Under the pieces are notes generated by a model. That model worked only from the letters and a program-made list of their open reading frames with translations, was not told where the DNA came from and did not search any database. Positions 16,635-26,353 of a DNA stretch of 30,091 nucleotides are shown piece after piece; position 1 is the first letter of the stretch; each line of letters begins with the position of its first letter. Position numbers and translations under genes: made by a program. Source of the stretch: Bacilli bacterium (GTDB lineage Bacteria; Bacillota_I; Bacilli_A; RFN20; CAG-826); assembly GCA_024413875.1 (NCBI GenBank), contig JAKSVY010000015.1, positions 1-30,091 of the forward strand. Direction: 5' to 3'.

Positions 16635-17051
16635 TTACTTAACCTCCTTCTTTGCTACTACACGGCAGCGGCAAGGGAGTTTATAAGCTGCTAAGCGTAA
16701 TGCTTCGCGAGCAACAGCTTCAGATACACCGCCCATTTCAAACATAACTCTGTTTTGCTTGACGACTGCTACCCATGATTCTGGGTTACCCTTACCGGAA
16801 CCCATACGGACTTCGGCTGGTTTTTTAGTCTTAGCTAAGTGTGGGAAGATTTTAATATAAACTTTACCCTCTTTTTTAGTATATCTAGAGAGAACAATAC
16901 GAGCTGATTCGATTTGGTGGTTATTAATCCAAGCACCTGTTACTGCTTGTAAACCGAATTCTCCGAATTCAACTTCGTTGCCACCCTTTGAGAGACCTTC
17001 GTACTTAATTGCGTGAGGACGACGGTATTTAACTCTTTTTGGTTGTAACAT
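16635..17051 (-). CDS. rplP: 50S ribosomal protein L16
   Basis: Organises the A-site region of the large subunit. The product is 138 residues, starting [13 protein letters not shown], with the [18 protein letters not shown] segment and the conserved MFEMGGV. Normal length for the family. It begins 2 bp after rpsC. Confidence 0.98.
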   Translation of the reverse strand: MLQPKRVKYRRPHAIKYEGLSKGGNEVEFGEFGLQAVTGAWINNHQIESARIVLSRYTKKEGKVYIKIFPHLAKTKKPAEVRMGSGKGNPESWVAVVKQNRVMFEMGGVSEAVAREALRLAAYKLPCRCRVVAKKEVK

Positions 17052-17053
17052 GA

Positions 17054-17734
17054 TTATTCTCCTTTCTTGTCATCTTCTTTTGCAGGAGCTGCATCTAAGA
17101 CGACACCACGGCAAATCCATACCTTGACACCGAGACGGCCATAAGCTGTAACGGCTTCAGCATGTGCGTAGTCAATATCACTACGGAGTGTTGTTAGTGG
17201 AACGATACCTTCCTTGTAGCCTTCGCTACGAGCGATATCAGCACCGCCTAAACGACCACTGATCATTGTACGGACACCCTTTGCACCGGCTTTACGAACT
17301 CTTTGAATTGCCTTCTTTTGTGCTACACGGAATGATACACGGTTTTCGAGTTCTCTTGCGATACCTTCAGCAACTAATGTTGCATCGAGATCTGGATTCT
17401 TAACTTCGATGACGTCTACCTTAACTGTAGAACCAGCGAGCATTTTGCCAAGTTCTGTTGTGATGCGGTTGATATTTGCACCTTCTTGACCGATGACTAC
17501 ACCAGGACGAGCAACGAATGGTCTTACGACTACGTTTGCGCCCTTGTCTGCTTTACGTCTCTCAATTTCAACGTGAGAGAGCATAGCATCTTTTAATTCT
17601 TTCTTAAGATATTTACGAATCTTAATATCTTCATGGAGATATTTTGCGAAATCTTGATCATTAGCGAACCAACGTGAATTCCATGGTTTGTTAATGCCGA
17701 TACGCATACCAATTGGACTAACTTTTTGACCCAT
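17054..17734 (-). CDS. rpsC: 30S ribosomal protein S3
   Basis: mRNA-entry protein with KH domain. The product is 226 residues, starting [18 protein letters not shown]; the KH-type segment with [17 protein letters not shown] (about 74-90) and the C-terminal [14 protein letters not shown] are present. A short acidic/lysine tail follows. Normal length. Located between rplV and rplP. Confidence 0.98.
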   Translation of the reverse strand: MGQKVSPIGMRIGINKPWNSRWFANDQDFAKYLHEDIKIRKYLKKELKDAMLSHVEIERRKADKGANVVVRPFVARPGVVIGQEGANINRITTELGKMLAGSTVKVDVIEVKNPDLDATLVAEGIARELENRVSFRVAQKKAIQRVRKAGAKGVRTMISGRLGGADIARSEGYKEGIVPLTTLRSDIDYAHAEAVTAYGRLGVKVWICRGVVLDAAPAKEDDKKGE

Positions 17735-17747
17735 TGTAATTTACCTC

Positions 17748-18338
17748 CTAGCGAACCTTAACCACTACTGTAATGTGGCTAGTTCTTTTTACGAGACCTG
17801 ACGCACTACCTTTAGCACGTGGAAGGAATCTCTTCATCTTTAATCCATCGTTAGCATAGATTTCAGCGATGTATAATCCGCTTTCTTCCATACCGAAGTT
17901 GTTGATGGCGTTTGCAGCAGCGCTCTTAATAACCTTAGCAACGATTGGAGAAGCTGCTTTGTTGACGTTCTCGAGAATACCGAGAGCTTCGTTAACACCT
18001 TTTCCTCTTACTAAATTAATAACAAGGCGTGCCTTACGTGGAGTGACGCGTACGTCATATGCGACAGCTCTAGCTTCTGTTCTAGCTGGCTTCTTTGGTT
18101 CTTCAACCTTCTTAGCAGCTTTCTTAGCCTTTGGAGCTTTTGCAGGTTTTGCTTCTTCAACAACTGGAGCAGCAACTACTTCTTCAGCAGCTACTGGAGC
18201 TTCAGCCTTAACAGTCTTAGTTGCCTTCTTTGCAGCTGGCTTCTTAGCTGTTGTAGACTTTGTTGTTGATTTTGCTGTTGTTGTTTTCTTTGTAGTAGAA
18301 GTAGACTTCTTGGCTACTGTTTTCTTTTCTTCTGCCAT
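17748..18338 (-). CDS. rplV: 50S ribosomal protein L22 with long N-terminal extension
   Basis: L22 lines the peptide exit tunnel. The product is 196 residues, while typical L22 is about 110. The normal domain starts near residue 88 ([19 protein letters not shown]) and is complete, including the tunnel-loop region ([16 protein letters not shown]). The first 87 residues are low complexity: a Lys/Thr/Ser/Ala-rich part (about 4-45) resembling histone-H1-like tails, an Ala/Val/Glu stretch (45-63) and a second Lys/Ala/Pro part (64-87). The ATG has its own Shine-Dalgarno and follows rpsS by 11 bp, so the extension appears to be translated. Stop codon is TAG. Confidence 0.95.
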   Translation of the reverse strand: MAEEKKTVAKKSTSTTKKTTTAKSTTKSTTAKKPAAKKATKTVKAEAPVAAEEVVAAPVVEEAKPAKAPKAKKAAKKVEEPKKPARTEARAVAYDVRVTPRKARLVINLVRGKGVNEALGILENVNKAASPIVAKVIKSAAANAINNFGMEESGLYIAEIYANDGLKMKRFLPRAKGSASGLVKRTSHITVVVKVR

Positions 18339-18349
18339 TGTTCTATCTC

Positions 18350-18640
18350 CTATCTCTTAGCGGCTGCTCTATCTTCAGCGTTGTTTCCGGTGTGACCATG
18401 GAATGTACGTGTTGGAGCGAATTCGCCAAGTTTGTGACCGACCATGTCTTCTGTGACATAGACAGTAATGTGTTCATGTCCATTATAGACAGCGAATGTG
18501 TGTTCAACGAATGAAGGGAAAATTGTTGAACGACGTGACCAAGTCTTGATGACTTCTTTTTTGTTAGCTGCATTGAGTGCGTCTACTTTCTTAAGAAGGT
18601 ATGCATCACAGAATGGGCCTTTTTTAATTGAACGTGACAT
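18350..18640 (-). CDS. rpsS: 30S ribosomal protein S19
   Basis: Head protein of the small subunit, complexed with S13. The product is 96 residues starting [19 protein letters not shown], with [20 protein letters not shown] and [15 protein letters not shown]. Slightly longer than the usual 92. Stop codon is TAG. Located rplB-rpsS-rplV. Confidence 0.98.
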   Translation of the reverse strand: MSRSIKKGPFCDAYLLKKVDALNAANKKEVIKTWSRRSTIFPSFVEHTFAVYNGHEHITVYVTEDMVGHKLGEFAPTRTFHGHTGNNAEDRAAAKR

Positions 18641-18659
18641 ATTCTAAATTCTCCTTTCA

Positions 18660-19493
18660 TTATTTGTCATTGATTCTACGAATGATTAATTTTGTAGATG
18701 GTTGTTTATTGCGTCTTGTCTTGACACCGAGAGCACGTTTACCCCATGGGGTTCTTGGTGCATCACGACCGACTGGACACTTACCTTCACCACCACCGTG
18801 TGGGTGATCGTTAGGGTTCATAACAGAACCACGTACTGTAGGACGTGTTCCTGCCCAGCGTGTCTTACCAGCTTTACCCTTGTTAACGAGAGCGTAGTCT
18901 TCGTTACCAACGATACCGATAGTAGCACGGCATTCAGCTAAGACCTTACGGACTTCGCCAGATGCTAAACGAAGGATGACATATTTTCCTTCTTTACCAA
19001 GTACTTGTGCGCTTGTACCAGCAGCACGGCACATTTGGCCACCCTTGTTAGGTTGTAATTCAACGTTGTGGATGAATGTACCTTCAGGGATGTTCTTTAA
19101 TGGGAGGGCGTTACCGACTTTGATGTCGACTAATTCGCCTGAGACGATTTTGTCTCCTACTTTTAATCCTTGTGGAGCGAGAATGTATCTCTTTTCACCA
19201 TCAGCATAGCTGACGAGAAGGATGTTTGCGTTACGGTTTGGATCGTATTCGCATGCTTTGATTGTTCCAACGATGCCATCTTTGTTTCTCTTGAAATCAA
19301 CGATTCTGTAACGACGTTTGTTACCTCCACCAATATGACGGCAAGTAATAACGCCTTGGTTATTTCTACCGCCAGTCTTAGTTAACTTAACTGTTAAGCT
19401 TTTTTCAGGAGTTGACTTTGTGATTTCTTCGAATGTCAAATTTGTCATATTTCTGCGTGAAGCAGATGTTGGTTTGTAAGTTCTAATTGACAT
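18660..19493 (-). CDS. rplB: 50S ribosomal protein L2
   Basis: Required for subunit association and peptidyl-transferase activity. The product is 277 residues with the RNA-binding domain ([20 protein letters not shown]) and the invariant C-terminal segment [20 protein letters not shown], including the conserved histidine. Normal length, located between rplW and rpsS. Confidence 0.98.
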   Translation of the reverse strand: MSIRTYKPTSASRRNMTNLTFEEITKSTPEKSLTVKLTKTGGRNNQGVITCRHIGGGNKRRYRIVDFKRNKDGIVGTIKACEYDPNRNANILLVSYADGEKRYILAPQGLKVGDKIVSGELVDIKVGNALPLKNIPEGTFIHNVELQPNKGGQMCRAAGTSAQVLGKEGKYVILRLASGEVRKVLAECRATIGIVGNEDYALVNKGKAGKTRWAGTRPTVRGSVMNPNDHPHGGGEGKCPVGRDAPRTPWGKRALGVKTRRNKQPSTKLIIRRINDK

Positions 19494-19527
19494 ATAAACC
19501 TCCTATAGTTTGGAATAATGAACTAAA

Positions 19528-19863
19528 TTATTCCTTGAATAAGTCGATTGCAGCACCATCAGCGACAGTGACAACGGCTTTCTTGTAACCAGAGATATGA
19601 CCTTGATAACGGCCACCTCTAGTTGTTGATTTGCCAACAACATTAACGATGTTGACATCAGTAACCTTAACACCGAAGATGTTTTCGAATGCTTTCTTGA
19701 CTTCAGCACGGTTTGCTTTAGCACTGACTTCAAGTGTTACCTTGTTTTGCTCTTGCATAAGAGTCATTGACTTTTCTGTAATGACTGGGCGAATGATAGT
19801 ATCGAAATCATGAATTGTTGCTTTAGATACTTTTTCTGCAGCCTTAGTTGCTTTCTTAGCCAT
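19528..19863 (-). CDS. rplW: 50S ribosomal protein L23
   Basis: Exit-tunnel protein that docks trigger factor and SRP. The product is 111 residues; the core (IIRPVITEKSMTLM onward) starts near residue 24 after a short Lys/Ala-rich N-terminal extension. It begins 1 bp after rplD, so translation is coupled. Confidence 0.96.
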   Translation of the reverse strand: MAKKATKAAEKVSKATIHDFDTIIRPVITEKSMTLMQEQNKVTLEVSAKANRAEVKKAFENIFGVKVTDVNIVNVVGKSTTRGGRYQGHISGYKKAVVTVADGAAIDLFKE

Positions 19864-19864
19864 A

Positions 19865-20500
19865 TTACTTCAATGCCTCCTCAACCATCTTAACGGTTGC
19901 TTTGTCCATGATAACGCTATCGAAGTACATTAAGTCATAAACTGAAACGTTAGTAACTGATGTAACGACAACGTTTGCAATGTTAGCTGCTGATGCGATG
20001 AGGTTTTCATCTAAATCAGAGATAACGATGAGGGATTTCTTGCCAGCCTTAAGAGCCTTAAGCATAGCGACGACATTCTTTGTCTTGATTTCATCGAACT
20101 TGAATGCATCGACGACAATTAATCCATTCTTAGCTTGTGCGCTGTATGCACACTTAAGAGCTAATTTGTGTTCCTTACGGTTTTGAGAGAGTTTGTGGTT
20201 TTGGACACCTGTTGGGCCAAATACGCAACCACCACCAACCCAAATTGGGGATCTTGTGGAACCAGCACGAGCACGGCCTGTGCCTTTTTGTCTCCATGGC
20301 TTTTTACCACCACCGCTAACTTCATCACGCTTTTTTGTCTTAGCTGTGTCTTGTCTCATGTTTGCTTGATAGACAACAACAGCATCGTGCATGACTTGTT
20401 TGTTTTCTTCAACGCCGAATACTCCAGCGTTTAAGGAGATCTTTTCGACTTCTTCGCCAGCCATATTCTTGACTGCGACGCTAACTTTCTTAGTTGCCAT
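19865..20500 (-). CDS. rplD: 50S ribosomal protein L4
   Basis: Exit-tunnel protein; in gammaproteobacteria it also represses the S10 operon. The product is 211 residues with the tunnel-loop segment KKPWRQKGTGRARAGSTRSP and the GGGCVFGP motif. Whether it regulates its own operon here is unknown, but the leader before rpsJ is a natural target to test. Confidence 0.97.
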   Translation of the reverse strand: MATKKVSVAVKNMAGEEVEKISLNAGVFGVEENKQVMHDAVVVYQANMRQDTAKTKKRDEVSGGGKKPWRQKGTGRARAGSTRSPIWVGGGCVFGPTGVQNHKLSQNRKEHKLALKCAYSAQAKNGLIVVDAFKFDEIKTKNVVAMLKALKAGKKSLIVISDLDENLIASAANIANVVVTSVTNVSVYDLMYFDSVIMDKATVKMVEEALK

Positions 20501-20505
20501 TCGAA

Positions 20506-21189
20506 TTATTCTCCTTTCTCAACTACTGCGAGAGCCTTAACTGTTTGTGGCTTTCCGAGTTGAACCTTGACTGCGCTACGGATTGTAACGATTGATTTTC
20601 TTGCGCCTGGTACTGAACCCTTAACGAGAATGTAGTTCTTTTCAGCATTTGCTTCGATAACTAATTGGTTAAGGATTGTTGCAGACTTGTTACCCATGTG
20701 ACCTGACATGTGTTTGCCTGGGATAACACGGTTATTGCAACGACCATTGTTTGCGAAGGAACCTTGTTGTCTGTGGTAGCCAGAACCGTGACCCTTAGGA
20801 CCGATCTTTCCACCCCAGCGCTTAATTGTACCTGCATATCCACGACCCTTTGATACGCCGATTACATCGACGACATCGCCAGCCTTGAATAAGTCAGCTT
20901 TGATTTCGTCTCCGACCTTGTAAGCGAGCATTTCGTCACCCTTGACTTCCATTAAGACCTTTTGAGCCTTAACACCAGCCTTAGCGAAGTGTCCCTTTTC
21001 AGCCTTGTTGACTCTTGATTCTTTCTTTTCTTCAATGCCAACTTGGAGAGCGTTATAACCATCTGTTTCTGTTGTCTTAACTTGTGTGACAACGTTAGGT
21101 AAGACTTCAACAACAGTGACAGCATACATTGTGCCATCTTGAGCAAAGACTTCTGTCATGCCCATTTTGCGTCCAACGATTTGTTTCAT
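20506..21189 (-). CDS. rplC: 50S ribosomal protein L3
   Basis: Early assembly protein near the peptidyl-transferase centre. The product is 227 residues, starting MKQIVGRKMGMTEVFAQDG; the central finger with SKGRGYAGTIKRW and the GPKGHGSGYHRQQGS stretch, whose Gln is the usual methylation site, are present. It is longer than the 205-210 usual for the family, with an extra C-terminal tail. Confidence 0.97.
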   Translation of the reverse strand: MKQIVGRKMGMTEVFAQDGTMYAVTVVEVLPNVVTQVKTTETDGYNALQVGIEEKKESRVNKAEKGHFAKAGVKAQKVLMEVKGDEMLAYKVGDEIKADLFKAGDVVDVIGVSKGRGYAGTIKRWGGKIGPKGHGSGYHRQQGSFANNGRCNNRVIPGKHMSGHMGNKSATILNQLVIEANAEKNYILVKGSVPGARKSIVTIRSAVKVQLGKPQTVKALAVVEKGE

Positions 21190-21203
21190 TGTCTAGAGCC
21201 TCC

Positions 21204-21515
21204 TTATAACTTGATATCAATATCTACACCACTTGGGAGATCGAGCTTTCTTAATTGTTCGACTGTTTCCTTTGTTGGATTCTTGATATCGATTAATCTT
21301 TTGTGTGTTCTAATTTCGAATTGTTCACGAGAATCTTTGTACTTATGGACAGCACGTAAGATTGTGTAAACTTGACGTTCCGTTGGGAGCGGAATTGGGC
21401 CAACAACACCAGCACCAGTTTTTTTCGCAGCAGCAATGATCTTTTCGACGCTCATATCGAGAACCTTGTGATCATAAGCTTGAAGACGAACCCTGATTGT
21501 TTTACTTTTCGCCAT
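21204..21515 (-). CDS. rpsJ: 30S ribosomal protein S10
   Basis: Head protein of the small subunit that also acts with NusB in antitermination. The product is 103 residues with [14 protein letters not shown] at the start and [16 protein letters not shown] in the middle. It is the first gene of the 29-gene S10-spc-alpha operon, preceded by an AGGAGGAAAAATTC spacing to ATG 21515, a structured leader and a promoter. Confidence 0.98.
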   Translation of the reverse strand: MAKSKTIRVRLQAYDHKVLDMSVEKIIAAAKKTGAGVVGPIPLPTERQVYTILRAVHKYKDSREQFEIRTHKRLIDIKNPTKETVEQLRKLDLPSGVDIDIKL

Positions 21516-21642
21516 GAATTTTTCCTCCTAATTTTTCTACTTCAGGCATTTAACGAAGCTCCATGCGAATTACCTGACCACCCTTTCATGACAACGCCTG
21601 ATGGTGTATCAGCAACCTCGCATATCAATGCAGACGTTAACG
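21516..21642 (-). promoter_or_regulatory. Structured 5' leader of the S10 operon
   Basis: About 125 nt of untranslated RNA between the predicted start point and rpsJ. Visible pairings on the minus strand are: hairpin CTGAT (21612-21608) with ATCAG (21602-21598); an 8-bp stem CAGGCGTT (21600-21593) with AATGCCTG (21550-21543), including one G-U pair; and TTAACG (21640-21635) with CGTTAA (21555-21550), which would cross the previous stem as a pseudoknot. The first two share bases 21598-21600 and are mutually exclusive, as expected of a switch. A 15-codon open frame (21589-21542, TGA stop) lies inside it. No named leader family was recognised. Confidence 0.5.
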
Positions 21643-21648
21643 TTAGGT

Positions 21649-21677
21649 ATATTACGCCTATATATTATATAAGGCAA
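21649..21677 (-). promoter_or_regulatory. Putative promoter of the S10-spc-alpha operon
   Basis: On the minus strand TTGCCT (21677-21672) and TAATAT (21654-21649) are separated by 17 bp, each four of six to consensus. It lies between the upstream operon terminator and the structured leader, the only place a promoter for this long operon fits. A 10-bp palindrome, ACGTTAACGT (21634-21643), sits at the predicted start point. Confidence 0.55.
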
Positions 21678-21703
21678 GTATTTTTTGAAAAATTTTTACG
21701 AAA

Positions 21704-21738
21704 AATAGAAAAATCGAGAGCCTCAACCCCCGATTTTT
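21704..21738 (-). terminator. Terminator after the queuosine/acyltransferase operon
   Basis: On the minus strand AAAAATCG (21738-21731) pairs with CGATTTTT (21716-21709) across a GC-rich 14-nt loop and continues into a T-rich stretch. It lies 25 bp after the acyltransferase stop and separates that operon from the S10 promoter. Confidence 0.8.
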
Positions 21739-21763
21739 TGCCATTTTTTTGATTAATTTTTTG

Positions 21764-23047
21764 TTATTTTTTGCGTTTTTCGTATGTTTTTAACTGCTCA
21801 TAAAGTTCCACAAATTTAGCGTGAACAATCTCGGTTAATTTGGCTACTGTAGCCTTGTCTTTCATCTCTTCTTCTGTGAAGATTTCTGATGGAACTATGC
21901 GTTTACCAATCATTACATGATTGCGTCTAAATGGTTTATATTCATGAAGAGGAATATTTATGTAGATTGGAGTGTTTGTGGAAAGAGCAAAATATGCTAG
22001 TCCAGGAGCGAATTCTCCAATCTCATCTTTGATCATTTTTCCTTCAGGATAGATACCTATTAAACCATTGCACTTTAAAATATTTCTTACATCCATCATC
22101 ATTTTTGGATCTGAAAGTCCTTTTGTGCGGTTGTATTTAATGGTTCCAAGGTGTTTTACGAGCTTTACTTTATCCCATGCATCATCGCCTACAATGATAC
22201 GCGTACGACGGGTTAGATAGTCAATTGTTAGTAATGGAGCGTCAGTTAAACCACTGTGTTTTGAGGCGATAATTCCCCTACCCTTAAAGCGTCTATCAAG
22301 CTTCTTTGTAGCGCCTTCTTCATAGTGGAATTTAGCTGGGAAAACAATCCATTTATTGATCCATCCACTGATACGAATTGTGTCAAAAATGAAGTGATGG
22401 GCACTAAATGTATTCCATACGTGATACTTTTCATAAAGGTCAATTTGGTGACCTAATTCTTTAACTTTTGCTCTTAACATTTCACAGAGCATTCTAGCTT
22501 CATCAGGAGTTGGAATCTTTTTATTACAATACTTAGATAAATCAATTGGTTCGCCTATATTTACGCGCTTACGTGTTTTAGGTCCATTATGAGAAATATA
22601 TACAGGCACGATAGGTGTGTTTGTGCGTAATGCAAGATATACACACGCAGGCTTAAAGGTATCCATTTCTTTTTCATGGACAAATCTACCTTCTGGGAAG
22701 ATACATACTGCATCACCTTTTGCTAAACGCTTTTCGCATTCACCCATCCAAGAAAGATCGCTTCTTTCTCTATGGACTAAGATGTTTCCAAGCATATTAG
22801 AAAGGAATGCAATAAAACGATGTCTATATAATAGTTCTGAGGCTAAAGTGCGAACTCTTTTCCAGAAGAACACTAAGTAAATAATAAAGAAGTCAGATAA
22901 GTTTTTATGGTTCGCAATGATGATTGCTTTACCTTTGACTCTATTCGTGTGTTTACTTCTATTTTCTTGATAAATCTTTGGTCTCCACACTAAAAGGCCT
23001 GGTAACCAACCAGTAGCTTTAAAGAACATTCTAAATAGCCATTTCAT
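21764..23047 (-). CDS. Tandem-domain 1-acyl-glycerol-3-phosphate acyltransferase-like protein
   Basis: Probable membrane-associated phospholipid acyltransferase (PlsC/LPLAT superfamily) of 427 residues, about twice the single-domain length. It contains two complete acyltransferase domains: the first has HKNLSD (H47, D52) and FPEGR (117-121), the second HSGLTD (H264, D269) and YPEGK (333-337). Both catalytic HxxxxD motifs and both acceptor-binding motifs are intact, so both halves could be active. They might transfer successive acyl groups, but substrate cannot be read from sequence. The start overlaps the queH stop by one base (TAATG), so it is coupled to the queuosine genes. It is the last gene of its operon. 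Confidence 0.88.
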   Translation of the reverse strand: MKWLFRMFFKATGWLPGLLVWRPKIYQENRSKHTNRVKGKAIIIANHKNLSDFFIIYLVFFWKRVRTLASELLYRHRFIAFLSNMLGNILVHRERSDLSWMGECEKRLAKGDAVCIFPEGRFVHEKEMDTFKPACVYLALRTNTPIVPVYISHNGPKTRKRVNIGEPIDLSKYCNKKIPTPDEARMLCEMLRAKVKELGHQIDLYEKYHVWNTFSAHHFIFDTIRISGWINKWIVFPAKFHYEEGATKKLDRRFKGRGIIASKHSGLTDAPLLTIDYLTRRTRIIVGDDAWDKVKLVKHLGTIKYNRTKGLSDPKMMMDVRNILKCNGLIGIYPEGKMIKDEIGEFAPGLAYFALSTNTPIYINIPLHEYKPFRRNHVMIGKRIVPSEIFTEEEMKDKATVAKLTEIVHAKFVELYEQLKTYEKRKK

Positions 23048-23703
23048 TATCTGCCTTTTTCCTTTTCTCTTTGAAGACCTTCTTCGTATGTATACTTACA
23101 ACCACAATATAGTTGTTGATATAAATCGTATTGTATTCTCATTGCTCTTGCAACCTCAATACCTCTGTTTTTCTTAAAATCAGAATAGAAGTACTTTGTT
23201 TTAGAGTGTTCTAATTCTAATTTACTACCAATATCATTTAAGATTTGAGAGTTCTTTTGACGAGAGATTGTCATAACGGTTGTGAAATAATCAAAACCAT
23301 TTTCTTCCGCGTAATCAAATGCTTCTTTCATGCGTTTTTCATAGCAAATCAGGCATCTTTTTCCACCTTCGTGAACATCTTTATATGGTTCAAGATCTTC
23401 ATTGTATTTATCATTGTCATAATTAGTTTTGATAACATTTACTTTATAACCATAATCTCTTTCAAAGAATTCTAAAAACTTTAGTAATTCATCGAATCTT
23501 CGAGTGTATTCACTCTCTGGATAAATATTATTGTTATTAAAATAAATAGTGACATTAAAATGTGGGCATAAAAAAGTTAATGGAAAACATGAACATGGTC
23601 CACAGCAAGCATGTAAAAGCAAAGAAGGCTTAGAGGATAATTTATCAACATCCTTAAGCGTTTCTATAGATTTATCGTAGAATCTAGTCTTTTTTATTTG
23701 CAT
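23047..23703 (-). CDS. queH: Epoxyqueuosine reductase QueH
   Basis: Reduces epoxyqueuosine to queuosine in tRNA, the last step of the pathway, as the cobalamin-independent alternative to QueG. The 218-residue protein has the cysteines expected for its iron-sulfur and iron sites: HACCGPC near 31-37 (C33, C34, C37), CLIC (117-120) and YCGC (199-202). The SRQKNS segment (147-152) is also typical. It overlaps the 3' end of queA by 20 bp, and its TAA overlaps the following acyltransferase start. Confidence 0.95.
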   Translation of the reverse strand: MQIKKTRFYDKSIETLKDVDKLSSKPSLLLHACCGPCSCFPLTFLCPHFNVTIYFNNNNIYPESEYTRRFDELLKFLEFFERDYGYKVNVIKTNYDNDKYNEDLEPYKDVHEGGKRCLICYEKRMKEAFDYAEENGFDYFTTVMTISRQKNSQILNDIGSKLELEHSKTKYFYSDFKKNRGIEVARAMRIQYDLYQQLYCGCKYTYEEGLQREKEKGR

Positions 23704-24723
23704 AGATAATCATCGAATCTCCAAAACTAAAGAAACGATATTTTTCTTCAACAGCATGTTTATATACTTCTAATGTAAATTCTCTTCCCATAAGTGCGCT
23801 GACGAGCATAATGAGAGTTGATTTAGGTAAATGGAAGTTTGTGATTAAACAATCAATAGCCTTGAATTCATATCCAGGCTTAATAAAGATAGCGGTATCT
23901 TCTTTACATTCAACAAACTTACCATGTGTTTGCATAATAGCCTCAAGGGTTCTTGTTGAAGTTGTTCCAATCGCAATAATTCTTCTACCCTCTGCTTTTG
24001 CTTTGTTGAGTTGTTCTGCAACTTCCGCCGTCATTTCATAATGCTCAGTATGCATTGGGTGATCTTCAATGTTCTTTTCTTTGACTGGTTTAAAAGTACC
24101 TAAACCAATATGAAGAGTGACATCTAAAACAGTTACTCCCATCGCTTTGATTTTTTCAAATAATTCAGGAGTAAAGTGAAACCCAGCGGTAGGTGCAGCT
24201 GCACTACCAAGGATTTTCGCGTATACAGTTTGATATCTATCGTTATCTTCACATTGTTTTTTAATGTATGGAGGAAGAGGCATATTACCTACTTCATTTA
24301 AGATTTCCATAAAGATTCCATCGTAGATGAATTCCATAATACGGATACCTTCATCTTTAACTTCAAGACATTTGGCTTTTAATAAACCATCTTTAAAGCT
24401 GATGATTGCTCCTACTTTGATAGGTTTAGCGTTACCGCATAAACACTCCCAAGTATCGCCTTTAATTTGTTTTAAAAGTAATACTTCAACATGAGCACCC
24501 GTTCCTTCTTTAAAACCAAATAATCTTGCTGGAATAACCTTAGTGTTATTTCTCACTAAGACGTCACCTGGTTTAAGGTAATCAACAATGTCATGGAAGA
24601 TTCTATCTTCATATGTTTTAGTGTCATTATTAATCGCTAAAAGACGTGATTCATCACGTTTTTCAGCAGGAGTTTGAGCAATTAACTCCATAGGAAGTTC
24701 AAAATTGAATAATTCAATATCCA

Positions 24724-24724
<1 letters not shown>
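23684..24724 (-). CDS. queA: S-adenosylmethionine:tRNA ribosyltransferase-isomerase QueA
   Basis: Transfers and rearranges the ribosyl group of S-adenosylmethionine onto preQ1-tRNA to give epoxyqueuosine. The 346-residue protein has the family hallmarks [15 protein letters not shown] near residue 55, [26 protein letters not shown] and GTTSTRTLE. Normal length. Its start codon overlaps the last base of the tgt stop, its end overlaps queH, and its stop codon is TAG. Confidence 0.97.
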
Positions 24725-25865
<1,141 letters not shown>

Positions 25866-25892
25866 CACGTTAGAACAATTAAATCTATTTAA

Positions 25893-26342
25893 TTATTCAG
25901 GTAAGACTTCACTAAGGTCTAAGAACTTAGCTTCTTTATCAACAGCGTGTTTTAATACTTCAAAGAAAATGAGGTGGTCGTTCGCATCGGCTGGTGATGG
26001 TTCAATCTTCACTACTTTAGCAACCATTTGAACCTTGGCTTCAGGAATTAAGATAGCAGTATCTTCAACAATCGAAACATCGATAGTAGCGAACTTATCA
26101 TCTTTAGATGAGTGATGTGAACCTAACGCTAAAGAGATACCCTTTTGGCCTTTAGCTAATGATGAAATACCAGCAACATCTCCAACTTCAAGATTGTTAC
26201 CTGTATCAGATTGTCCACCAATAAGCATAAGTACCATATTACTATCAACCATAGTGGTCCAAGCACATGTCATACCGTATTTACGTCCATTTTTTACATA
26301 GGCAAGAACGTTATTACCCATTTGAAATGCATGAAATCCCAT
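25893..26342 (-). CDS. Flavin-reductase-like (split-barrel FMN-binding) protein
   Basis: Probably a cytoplasmic flavin-binding protein of 149 residues. The N-terminal part (GRKYGMTCAWTTMVDSNMV, about 19-37) resembles the flavin reductase-like domain, where this strand-loop contacts FMN phosphate; later strands are consistent with a split barrel. The start is set at ATG 26342, which has an AAAGGAG Shine-Dalgarno at the right distance; the frame is open six codons further upstream, but that would overlap the previous gene. It follows the kinase-like gene by 11 bp and precedes tgt. Electron donor and substrate are unknown. Confidence 0.65.
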   Translation of the reverse strand: MGFHAFQMGNNVLAYVKNGRKYGMTCAWTTMVDSNMVLMLIGGQSDTGNNLEVGDVAGISSLAKGQKGISLALGSHHSSKDDKFATIDVSIVEDTAILIPEAKVQMVAKVVKIEPSPADANDHLIFFEVLKHAVDKEAKFLDLSEVLPE

Positions 26343-26353
26343 AATATCTCCTT

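Noticed and set aside
17869..18360. Plus-strand frame of 163 codons opposite rplV
   Set aside because: Shadow of the Lys/Ala-rich L22 extension; hydrophobic repeats are an artefact of the opposite strand.
21542..21589. 15-codon frame in the S10 leader as a real leader peptide
   Set aside because: The Shine-Dalgarno is weak and it overlaps the predicted stem; without conservation data it cannot be listed as a gene.
21569..21590. AGGGTGG in the S10 leader, similar to the T-box core
   Set aside because: The rest of the T-box sequence (ACCGCG) and a terminator/antiterminator pair are missing, and the downstream gene is not an amino-acid gene.
25877..25894. AATTAAAT-CT-ATTTAATT palindrome as a terminator
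   Set aside because: It is entirely A/T with a 2-nt loop and no U-run beyond the stem; chance in AT-rich DNA is likely.
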